A stretch of 64,000 nucleotides of DNA from Christensenellaceae bacterium (lineage in GTDB: Bacteria; Bacillota; Clostridia; Christensenellales; UBA1750), in the NCBI GenBank assembly GCA_031280685.1, contig JAITGM010000007.1, forward strand, positions 1 through 64,000, in the 5' to 3' direction. Positions 18,128-25,996 of the stretch are shown one piece after another (positions within the stretch are counted from its first letter, which is position 1; each line of letters starts with the position of its first letter). The position numbers and the translations under genes are program-made. A model generated the notes under the pieces. It worked only from the letters and a program-made list of their open reading frames with translations, did not search any database and was not told the origin of the DNA.

Positions 18128-18655
18128 TTATGCAATTGCCTCGTCGACCGTGCCGCTCAAGCGCTTGCGAAAGACCGGCTCCCGCCGGCCCCAGGGCGTA
18201 TCGGTCATCGCGACCGGCTCAAAGCCGTATTTTTCATACAGCCCCGTGTCGCCGCTGACCAAATAGGCTGCGCGAAAGCGGAGTTCCTTCGCGAGCGCGC
18301 AGGCTGTATCGCATAGGCACCCGCTGAGGCGATGCCCCCGGGCTTGGGGCGCAATATAGACCGAGCCAATGAACGGCAGCAGGCTGGCCGCGCTTCCTTC
18401 GGCATTTTCAAGCTCACCAGCGCTAGAAAGCGCCCATCCGGCGCCTTTATCGAGCGTGCAGGCGCCCGAAAGCTCCCCGCCGAGAAAGGCCGCAAAGACC
18501 GCATAACCGTCCCCGAAGCCGCCGCGCATGCGCCGCGCCAGAACCGACCCCACGCCCCATTCCCAGCCCTCGGCAAAGCGAATCAATTCGCACCAAAGCG
18601 CCGTGCCGAGCAGCACTTGCCGGACTTCGAACCCGGTTCGCCGCCCTTCATCCAT
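18128..18655 (-). CDS. GNAT family N-acetyltransferase
   Basis: Acetyl-CoA binding region SVYIAPQARGHRLSGCLCDTACALAKELRFRAAYLVSGDTGLYEKYGFEPV; start overlaps upstream stop (TAATG). Confidence 0.88.
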   Translation of the reverse strand: MDEGRRTGFEVRQVLLGTALWCELIRFAEGWEWGVGSVLARRMRGGFGDGYAVFAAFLGGELSGACTLDKGAGWALSSAGELENAEGSAASLLPFIGSVYIAPQARGHRLSGCLCDTACALAKELRFRAAYLVSGDTGLYEKYGFEPVAMTDTPWGRREPVFRKRLSGTVDEAIA

Positions 18656-19893
18656 TAAAACCGCCCTCTATCCTCGTTTCTGGTGCCCGCATTGCCATCC
18701 ACTGCATCGCGCAGGGTCAGGGTGTAGATATAGCCGCTCTTGAAGGCGTAGTTCTCGCTGCCCTCGAGAATGAGGGTCTGGTAGGTAGCGTTTTCATCGC
18801 CGAACATCTCCTCCGGCCCGAACCATAGCTCGCCGTAGGAGGAGCGGATTTGGTAGGTATTCGCGGGCAGCTTGATGCTGGGTGACGCGCCGCCCCGAAT
18901 GAAAACAGAGGCCACCAGCTCGCCCTGCGGCGTGTAGATTTTGAGGAATGTGGGGCGGGGATCGTCCTTTGGCGTCTTGATCTTGAGCGTCACCGCCGAA
19001 CCCTTGAAGTTCTCGTTGCGGTAAAGCGTGCCGGTATCGGGGTATTCCTGCTCGCACAGATCGGCGCGGCCCGCCGCGTCCTCATAGTCGCCCAGATCCC
19101 TAAAGAGCTTGAAGGCGGTGTAAAACTTCCCCTCGGCCAGGGCCTCTTCGGCCTTCGCGTAGCCCTGAATGTTGCGGCAAAGGGTCAAAAGCGCCTCGCT
19201 ATCCTTCACGCGCTGATCCGCCAAGCCCTCAAGCAGCTCTTGTGCAAGGGAATAGTCGCCTGCGGCCATCGCGGCCGTCGCTTCTTGGTAGCCAAGGGCG
19301 TTCTGGCAGTCCTTCGCGAGGAGGAGCGCATCCTTATAGCTGCCCAGAGGCCGAAAGAGCTCGTAGGCCTTGGCATAGTCCTCCGCCGCGAGCAAAGTGG
19401 TCGCCTCGACGTAACTCTTTGCCTGCAGGCATTCTTCGGCCCTTGCGGCGGCATCCTCATAACCGCTGAGCGCCGCAAAGGCCTCGGCCGCTTCTTCATA
19501 GCTGCCCGCGCTCATCAGCGCCGCCGCCCGATCGTAGGCAAGCGAATTTTCGCAACTTTCATAAAGGGTCGCCGCGTCCTCATAGCTGCCAAGAGCCGCA
19601 AAGGCGGCCATAGCGCCTTCGTATTGGCCCCCTTCCATGAGGGACACTGCCTCTTCGTAATTTGCCCGCTTGATGGCCGCGCTGGCGAGCGGAATCGCGG
19701 CCGCCGCCGCGACGACCACGAAGGCGATGGCGCAGGCGGCGAGAACGCCAGGCCGTGTGCGTCTCTTTTGCCCGGCGGCACGCGGGGAGTGGGGTGCCGG
19801 CGGGGCGCTTGGCTGCGCCGCGACCATCGCGCCGCAAAATGTGCAAAACCTCGCGCCATCAGCTAACTGCTTGCCGCATTGGGTGCAAAACAA
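18655..19893 (-). CDS. Zinc-ribbon membrane protein with TPR-like helical repeats
   Basis: N-terminal FCTQCGKQLADGARFCTFCG zinc ribbon, TM segment, repeated (A..G.Y..A...F..LG.Y.DA..) units, C-terminal beta-like domain; likely TTG start. Confidence 0.8.
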   Translation of the reverse strand: MFCTQCGKQLADGARFCTFCGAMVAAQPSAPPAPHSPRAAGQKRRTRPGVLAACAIAFVVVAAAAAIPLASAAIKRANYEEAVSLMEGGQYEGAMAAFAALGSYEDAATLYESCENSLAYDRAAALMSAGSYEEAAEAFAALSGYEDAAARAEECLQAKSYVEATTLLAAEDYAKAYELFRPLGSYKDALLLAKDCQNALGYQEATAAMAAGDYSLAQELLEGLADQRVKDSEALLTLCRNIQGYAKAEEALAEGKFYTAFKLFRDLGDYEDAAGRADLCEQEYPDTGTLYRNENFKGSAVTLKIKTPKDDPRPTFLKIYTPQGELVASVFIRGGASPSIKLPANTYQIRSSYGELWFGPEEMFGDENATYQTLILEGSENYAFKSGYIYTLTLRDAVDGNAGTRNEDRGRF

Positions 19894-20000
19894 TTTCAAT
19901 TCCCCCTCCGCTTTAGTCAACCACAGATTAACACTTTGCGCGAAAATGTCAAGCTCCGGCGCAGGGGAAGCAGGCCGCGCTTAGCCCTCCGCCGCGCGCT

Positions 20001-21833
20001 TCAGGCCAGGCACACCTTATATTTGCGCATCCAATAGTCCATCTGCACGAAGTAAGCGATAGTCTGCGGCGTGGTCATCAGCTGGCCATACCAGGGCGTA
20101 GGGTTCTCGGCTCGCAAAAGCGCCTCCAACGCCTCTTTCTTCACGATCTGCAGCAGAGGCGAGTCAGGGTTCGCCGTCACCTCACGCAGCATCGCCGAAA
20201 CCGCGCGCAAATAAGCCGGGTTGTGGGTTTTGGGGTAAGGGCTCTTCTTGCGCCAGAGGATCTCATCGGGCAAAAGCCCTCGCATCGCTTCGCGAAGCAG
20301 GCCCTTTTCGCGGCCCTGGTCATTCTTCATTCCCCAAGGCACGGCGTAGAGGGTTTCTGCGATGCGGTAATCGCAGAAGGGTACCCGCACCTCCAGCCCG
20401 CTGAACATGCTCATCCTGTCCTTCCGGTCGAGCAGCGTCTGCATGAACCAATCAAAGTTCAGGTTCACCATTTCCTTCATGCGCCTTTCCTCGGGTGGGG
20501 AATCCGGCATAATCGAGCAGTCCGCCAGGCTCTGCCTATAACGCTCCGTCACGAAGGCCGGGCCGTCAAGTTCGGCGGTGATCTCCTCGCGCAAAAAACC
20601 GGCGCGGTAAGCCGTGGACTGCGCCCATGGAAATCCTTCTTTTTTCAGTATGTTCTTATCTCTATACCATGGATAGCCGCCAAAAATCTCGTCCGCGCAC
20701 TCACCAGAGAGTGCCACCGTGACCTCTTCCTTGATCTTTTCGCAAAACAGCAGCAGGGAAGCGTCCACATCCGCCATGCCGGGCAGGTCACGGGCCTCGA
20801 CCGCCGCATAAAGCGCCCGGGCCAGCTCCTCGTTGTTCAGCGTGACAATGTGGGCCTCGGCGCCCAAAAAATCGTTCATCTTGCCAATGAAGTCGCGGTC
20901 GCTGTTTGGCTGGAAATGGCTGGCGGTGAAGTATTGCTCGTTGCCCACGTAATCGACCGAAAAGGTCTTGAGCCTTTCGCCCCTTTTTTTGAATTCGGCA
21001 GCGGCGATGGCCGAAATCAGGCTAGAATCCAGTCCGCCCGAAAGGAAGGTACCCAGGGGCACGTCGGCCACGAGCTGGCGCTTCACCGCGTCTATAACAA
21101 GTTCGCGAACCCGTTCCGCGGTCTGCGCGAAAGAACCGCGGTGCTCCGCGTCCGCAAGGCGCCAATAGCGCCAAAGGCGCGGGCCGCTTTCATCCACAAA
21201 GCCGCAGAAGCCGGGCTTTAACTCCTCCACGCCCCTGAACACGCCGCAGCCTGGCGTACGCCCTGGGCCTAAAAAGAGCAGCTCTGCAATGGAGTTTCGG
21301 CCGATGACAGGCTCCACGAAGGAGGACGCCAGCAAGGCCTTAATTTCGGAACCAAAGACGAAACCCTCCTTGCGCAGCGCGTAAAAAAAGGGCTTCACGC
21401 CGATGCGGTCGCGAGCGATAAAGAGCCTTCGCGCCCTCTCTTCCCAAACCGCGAAGGCGAAGATGCCGTTCAGGCGATGTACGCACTGCTCCTTCCATTC
21501 TGCGTAGGCGTGCAGGAGCACCTCGGTATCGGAATGGCCCGCAAAGCGGTGCCCAAGCGCCAAAAGCTCGCGGCGCAGCTCTTCGGTGTTATAAAGCTCC
21601 CCATTATAGACGAGCGCGTAAGCCTCCCGGCCCTGCGTGAGCCGCATCGGCTGGCGGCCCAGCTCCAAATCCACCACACTCAGCCTTGCGTGCACCAGAG
21701 CCACCGGCCCGTCGAAGTATTCGCCGCTCTGGTCCGGCCCGCGGCGGCGCAAGGACTCCAACATGGCCGAAAACCCAGCGTTTGGCCCCTGTGCCCTTCC
21801 ATCTAGCGCGAGAAAGCCCGCAATTCCGCACAT
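20001..21833 (-). CDS. asnB: Asparagine synthase (glutamine-hydrolysing)
   Basis: MCGIAGFLALDG N-terminal Cys nucleophile, class II amidotransferase domain, SGGLDSSLISA PP-loop. Confidence 0.94.
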   Translation of the reverse strand: MCGIAGFLALDGRAQGPNAGFSAMLESLRRRGPDQSGEYFDGPVALVHARLSVVDLELGRQPMRLTQGREAYALVYNGELYNTEELRRELLALGHRFAGHSDTEVLLHAYAEWKEQCVHRLNGIFAFAVWEERARRLFIARDRIGVKPFFYALRKEGFVFGSEIKALLASSFVEPVIGRNSIAELLFLGPGRTPGCGVFRGVEELKPGFCGFVDESGPRLWRYWRLADAEHRGSFAQTAERVRELVIDAVKRQLVADVPLGTFLSGGLDSSLISAIAAAEFKKRGERLKTFSVDYVGNEQYFTASHFQPNSDRDFIGKMNDFLGAEAHIVTLNNEELARALYAAVEARDLPGMADVDASLLLFCEKIKEEVTVALSGECADEIFGGYPWYRDKNILKKEGFPWAQSTAYRAGFLREEITAELDGPAFVTERYRQSLADCSIMPDSPPEERRMKEMVNLNFDWFMQTLLDRKDRMSMFSGLEVRVPFCDYRIAETLYAVPWGMKNDQGREKGLLREAMRGLLPDEILWRKKSPYPKTHNPAYLRAVSAMLREVTANPDSPLLQIVKKEALEALLRAENPTPWYGQLMTTPQTIAYFVQMDYWMRKYKVCLA

Positions 21834-21933
21834 CGTGCACTCCTCCTTCAAAAAAGATCTCGTGCCAATGTATGCGGCGCGCCCAAAAGCGGTGCCACTC
21901 CATGCCCTTCCCCCTCAAAGGGCGGCTAGCTCC

Positions 21934-22458
21934 TCACGATATTCCCAGCGATGTTTTCTTGCCTGCCCCTTGCCGATACTTCTCCCTCATCTCATCTACC
22001 AAGCTTTCAAAATCCGTGTAAAGCCACGGGCGATTGCCCTCGCTTCGTTTGCTCTTTATGAGCCAAGTCAAGCGCTCAAACCAGTCGATGGTTGTTCTTC
22101 CCGCACATCTCATGTAGAGGTCACGGTCATAGACCCCGGCGTTTATTCCTACGGCAAGTCGCTCCATCGTCGATAAATACCGCGCAATGGCCTTTTGCAG
22201 TTCCACATCCTTTTGCAGCTGCGCATCCGCCGGGTTAACCGCAGCATTCTGCCCAAAAATAGCATTAATGTCCTCGCGCAATGGCATAGTCAGCGAGGTA
22301 ATCTCTTGATAGAACTCGATGGTCGATTGCTTCTTGCGGCGTTCATGATCGGCCTTCATCGTCCTGACCGCAACCCATACCCCCACGGCCGCGATAACCG
22401 CGCCGACGACTACCGCGAAATTCGTGACAATGTTCATGACGCTTAGAAAGTCCTCCAT
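21934..22458 (-). CDS. DUF4760-like single-TM protein
   Basis: N-terminal TM (VVVGAVIAAVGVWVAVRTMKADHERRKKQSTIEFYQEI), soluble helical remainder (..RYLSTMERLAVGINAGVYD..) typical of DUF4760 proteins. Confidence 0.65.
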   Translation of the reverse strand: MEDFLSVMNIVTNFAVVVGAVIAAVGVWVAVRTMKADHERRKKQSTIEFYQEITSLTMPLREDINAIFGQNAAVNPADAQLQKDVELQKAIARYLSTMERLAVGINAGVYDRDLYMRCAGRTTIDWFERLTWLIKSKRSEGNRPWLYTDFESLVDEMREKYRQGAGKKTSLGIS

Positions 22459-22488
22459 AGTTCAATTCACCCCACCTTTTTTCTCCAT

Positions 22489-22517
22489 GTATAAGGCCAT
22501 ATACAGCCAGCAGTCAA
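22489..22517 (-). promoter_or_regulatory. Predicted promoter TTGACT-17-TATACA for 21934-22458 gene
   Basis: Minus strand -35 at 22512-22517 and -10 at 22489-22494. Confidence 0.55.
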
Positions 22518-22526
22518 CCAATCCTT

Positions 22527-22564
22527 GCAAGATCGCCCCTTTTCTTCCGAAAAGGGGCGATCTT
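22527..22564. terminator. Terminator hairpin
   Basis: AAGATCGCCCCTTTTCTTCCGAAAAGGGGCGATCTT near-perfect hairpin. Confidence 0.75.
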
Positions 22565-22598
22565 AAAGGCTTCGCGAATCAACGGGCGGAGGCGCAGG

Positions 22599-23984
22599 CT
22601 AGCCCAGCAGCTTGCGCACGGGGCGCATGGGGTCGGCCTCCACGCCGCCGATGTACTTGCAGGCCTCGCTCAAAATCTGGCTGTAGTTACCGTAGGCGCC
22701 GGCCACGTGGTGGATGTAGGGGCCAAAGACGATCTTTTCTTCCCATTCCTCCCAATTATCGACCTTCAGCCACAGGTAGGTACCGCCCTTGGCCGGGCCG
22801 TCCACGCCCTTGCCTTCGCCCGAGAACAGCGAGTATTTGCCATTGAGCATGTCGAAGCGGGCGATGGTGACGTCGCCGTTCTTCATCTCGAAGTTGCCTT
22901 GCCCGCCCGGCGCGACCCAGGGCTTGGCCTTCGGGTGGTGCAGCGAGGAAGGGAAGGGCCCGCAGTGCCATAAAAGCTCGGTGTTGTCGTCCTGCGCGTG
23001 GCGAACGGTGATGTCCGCAAAGAAGAGGCTCTCGCCGCCCAGGGCCGCGGCCTGCAGGAGCACGGCCGAAACGGCGCCGAGCACGTCGGTTTCGCAGGCG
23101 GTGGGAATCCCGAGGTCAGAGAGCATGCCGATGACCTGGCAGCCGCCCACGCCGAGATTGCCGGGCAGCAGCGACCAGCATTCCAGCGCCACGCCATCCG
23201 AGTGCGTGGCCTTTACCTTATCTAGAACCGCCAAGCGGATTGCCTGCTGCCCGCGCTGGGCTTCAAGGGGCATCTTCGCCAGATCCACCTTGGCGGCATA
23301 AGCCTTGACGCCCTCCTCAACCTCGCCCGCGCGCTCTTCCAGGATCTTTTTCACATCGCGGACGACCGAAGCGCTCGACCAAGGGGTGATTTCGATGCCG
23401 AAACGGCTTAAAAGCTCATCCTCGTTGTAGATGACCGAAAGGAAGGGCTGCGGGCGGGAACCAACCTGCAAAATGCGCATGCGCTTTGCGGCTTTTGCCA
23501 CGTTGGCGACTGCGCAAAAATCCAAAAAGCCTTTCACGAAGGTCTTTGAATCCACATCGGAGTTGACGATGTAGCTGAAGGGCACGCCGTAGCGCTGCAG
23601 GCACTTGGAGGATGCCAGCGTGCCGCACTGGGTATCGCGATCCCTGCCGCCGGGGTCGGGAAGCGGGTCGCGGTTGCCCCAAAGCAGGACGGGCAGACCC
23701 ATCATCGAGCCCAGGCGCCCCACAACCTCCTCACAGCCAAAGTCGCAGTGCGGCAAGAAGAGCGCGTCCACCTTTTCGGCATCGAGCCTTACCTTCGCGG
23801 CGTCGAGCTGCGCATGATCCCAGAGGATTCCATTTTCTAAAATGCCCTCCATGTTGACCAATTCGACGGCTTTGGGTGTGATTTCCTCGAGCTTTTTCAA
23901 GAAAAGCTGCTTTTGCTGCACGGCGGACTCCATATTCGTTCCGCCGCGCTTGATGGGCACAACGCCGATCTTAACCAATGCCAT
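22599..23984 (-). CDS. L-fucose/L-arabinose isomerase-like sugar isomerase
   Basis: MALVKIGVVPIKRGG.., FLPHCDFGCEEVVGRL, ..ALECWSLLPGNLGVGGCQVIGMLSDLGIPTACETDVLGAVSAVLLQ.. as in the FucI-like C-terminal fold. Confidence 0.75.
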   Translation of the reverse strand: MALVKIGVVPIKRGGTNMESAVQQKQLFLKKLEEITPKAVELVNMEGILENGILWDHAQLDAAKVRLDAEKVDALFLPHCDFGCEEVVGRLGSMMGLPVLLWGNRDPLPDPGGRDRDTQCGTLASSKCLQRYGVPFSYIVNSDVDSKTFVKGFLDFCAVANVAKAAKRMRILQVGSRPQPFLSVIYNEDELLSRFGIEITPWSSASVVRDVKKILEERAGEVEEGVKAYAAKVDLAKMPLEAQRGQQAIRLAVLDKVKATHSDGVALECWSLLPGNLGVGGCQVIGMLSDLGIPTACETDVLGAVSAVLLQAAALGGESLFFADITVRHAQDDNTELLWHCGPFPSSLHHPKAKPWVAPGGQGNFEMKNGDVTIARFDMLNGKYSLFSGEGKGVDGPAKGGTYLWLKVDNWEEWEEKIVFGPYIHHVAGAYGNYSQILSEACKYIGGVEADPMRPVRKLLG

Positions 23985-24013
23985 ATGCGGTGCTCCTCCC
24001 TTGCTCGTTTCTT

Positions 24014-24982
24014 CTATTTCACGCTGAAAGTAGCGTAAAATTCGGTCTTCTGGCGGATCAACTCCCGGTCGAAATCCCCGGTGCGCAAGAAGTCCATCGT
24101 CATTTGGTAGTCGGGGATCGAGGCCCTGCCGCCTATGCCCATGCACTTAATCGCCGCCACCGCGTTGGCAAAACGCGCGCTTTCGCCCGGATCCATGCCG
24201 CGCATCAGGCCGTTGAGGTAGGCTCCGTGGTAAACGTCGCCCGCGCCGAGGGTATCCTGCACCGTAATTTTATGCCCTGGCACATAGCGGTAGCCGCCCC
24301 GCCAAAGCGCGGCGCAACCACGATCACTGAAGGTAAAGACCACGATCTCGGGCCCCAGTTTTTGCAGGCTGCGCAGGTTCACTTCATAGTTCTCGCTGCC
24401 ACCGAAGAGCGAGCGGTAGTAGAACTCGGAGCCCACAAAAATATCGATCTTAGGCACGATGGCGTGCATTTCTTCCGAGTATTCGTCGCCGTCGATGTAG
24501 GTTTTGCCGCCTGCCTCGTGCATCCAGTCGCAAAGGCGGTGCGTCAGGGCATTCGCCTGCTCGATGAAAAGGACTTTATGCGAGCACAAAAAGGCCTTGT
24601 CTACATCCTCCAGCGTGTAGGGCCTGCAAGCAGGCCCATGGTTGATGATGTTGCGCCCCTTGGTGACTGGATCCGAAAGGATGACCGAAAAGGCGGTCTT
24701 GCCATCCACGATCAGGCGAGAGGTATCAACCTGATAGCGGCCAAAGTCCTTCACCAGGAACTGGCCGTAGCTGTCGCCGCCGATGATGCCGGTCATCGCG
24801 CTGACGCCCCCAAGCTGCCCATAGGCCGCCAGCCCGGTGGAAACCTTGCCGCCGCCCTGCCAACTCGTCGCGACGATGTGCGCGCCCTCGTCCTTTTGCG
24901 TGGGCAAGTGGTCTGTGTTCACCAAAAAGTCCATAAAAGGCGTGCCGTGGGCCACCACGGCACGGGTTAAAAGCTCGGTCAT
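24014..24982 (-). CDS. PfkB family carbohydrate kinase
   Basis: ATSWQGGGKVSTGLAAYGQLGG N-term signature and TVQDTLGAGDVYHGAYLNGL (DTxGAGD) motif. Confidence 0.92.
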   Translation of the reverse strand: MTELLTRAVVAHGTPFMDFLVNTDHLPTQKDEGAHIVATSWQGGGKVSTGLAAYGQLGGVSAMTGIIGGDSYGQFLVKDFGRYQVDTSRLIVDGKTAFSVILSDPVTKGRNIINHGPACRPYTLEDVDKAFLCSHKVLFIEQANALTHRLCDWMHEAGGKTYIDGDEYSEEMHAIVPKIDIFVGSEFYYRSLFGGSENYEVNLRSLQKLGPEIVVFTFSDRGCAALWRGGYRYVPGHKITVQDTLGAGDVYHGAYLNGLMRGMDPGESARFANAVAAIKCMGIGGRASIPDYQMTMDFLRTGDFDRELIRQKTEFYATFSVK

Positions 24983-25076
24983 CGCGAAAAACCATCCTCC
25001 CACATCATAAACGCTATATGAGGGAGTATAGCATGGCTTTCACCGGCCCGCAATCTTCTTTTAACATTCGCGGGGA

Positions 25077-25105
25077 TTGACGGTTGCGCCCGAATCCTGT
25101 ATGAT
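25077..25105 (+). promoter_or_regulatory. Sigma-A promoter TTGACG-17-TATGAT ahead of small ORF
   Basis: -35 25077-25082, 17-nt spacer, -10 25100-25105. Confidence 0.75.
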
Positions 25106-25134
25106 TCCCCGCAATAGGATTTTGGAGGTATCCC

Positions 25135-25248
25135 ATGCTTTCCTTCCTGCCGCTGATTCTTAGAACGTTTTTGGTTGGACGAATTACCATCGCCCTTCTA
25201 ATTGCCATTCCCTTTTTTTCACGGCGGACTGCGTGGGTCACAAGCTAG
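25135..25248 (+). CDS. Predicted 37-aa hydrophobic small protein / leader peptide
   Basis: GGAGG RBS 7 nt before ATG; MLSFLPLILRTFLVGRITIALLIAIPFFSRRTAWVTS*; promoter upstream and strong terminator downstream. Not in the supplied ORF track (too short). Confidence 0.55.
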   Translation: MLSFLPLILRTFLVGRITIALLIAIPFFSRRTAWVTS

Positions 25249-25271
25249 TCTCCCTTCACCCAAGGCAAAAT

Positions 25272-25317
25272 AACGCGTCCGCCGCGAAAGGGTTTCGTGG
25301 CGGGCGCGTTTTATTTT
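25272..25317 (+). terminator. Strong intrinsic terminator/attenuator
   Basis: AACGCGTCCGCCGCGAAA-GGG-TTTCGTGGCGGGCGCGTTTTATTTT. Confidence 0.85.
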
Positions 25318-25342
25318 GAATTCTCAAAACGGAGGGGTTTTC

Positions 25343-25933
25343 ATGAGCAACACCACCCAACAGCGGCCTAGGGACTGGGCCAACCCAACCCCCGCGGGGC
25401 TCGTCGCACTGGCGGCAGCCTGCATGTGCTTCTTCGCCCTGTTGACGGGCTCCGTCAGCGTGGCCGCGATGCCGCTCATCGGCTGCTGGCTTCTCGGCGG
25501 CTTTCTCATTCAGGTCGTCGTGGGCCTGTTGGACCTAAGGGGCGGCAACCACGCGGGCGGCAACACCTTCTTGTTCTTCAGCGCCTTTTTCATGTTCGCC
25601 AGCGGGCTTGAGATGTTCCTCAAATACAACGCGATTCAGGCCGGCACGCCGCTGGACGGCAGGCTGGACGGCTTCGTTTGGCTTGCCCTGGCCATCGTGA
25701 TGCTGCTTTGGACGCCCGCGTTCTTCACAAAGCTCAGCCTGCTCTCCATCATCGTTTTGCTGGTCGATGTCGCGTTGCCCTTCATCGCCCTTAACGACCT
25801 TGGTCTGCTCCCGAAAGGCCTTTCGGCGGTTCCCGCCTATTCCCTGCTGGCTGCGGGCGCCGTGGCTCTCTATTTGAGCGGAGCCCTCGTCGTCAACACC
25901 GCCTTTGGCAAAAAGATCTATCCTCTGCCCTGA
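25343..25933 (+). CDS. GPR1/FUN34/YaaH (acetate uptake transporter)-like membrane protein
   Basis: Six-TM pattern, N-terminal NPTPAGLVALAAACMCFFALLTG motif; RBS ggaggg. Confidence 0.75.
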   Translation: MSNTTQQRPRDWANPTPAGLVALAAACMCFFALLTGSVSVAAMPLIGCWLLGGFLIQVVVGLLDLRGGNHAGGNTFLFFSAFFMFASGLEMFLKYNAIQAGTPLDGRLDGFVWLALAIVMLLWTPAFFTKLSLLSIIVLLVDVALPFIALNDLGLLPKGLSAVPAYSLLAAGAVALYLSGALVVNTAFGKKIYPLP

Positions 25934-25950
25934 TTCCGCGGCTTCGAGAC

Positions 25951-25991
25951 ATCAAAGGGGGCCTCCCTTGCCGGAGAGGCCCCTTTGATCA
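25951..25991. terminator. Bidirectional terminator between convergent genes
   Basis: CATCAAAGGGGGCCTCCC..GAGAGGCCCCTTTGATC. Confidence 0.8.
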
Positions 25992-25996
25992 AGCCC

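Noticed and set aside
25014-25241. 75-aa minus-strand ORF opposite the 37-aa ORF
   Set aside because: Promoter, RBS and terminator are all on the plus strand; minus ORF lacks an RBS.
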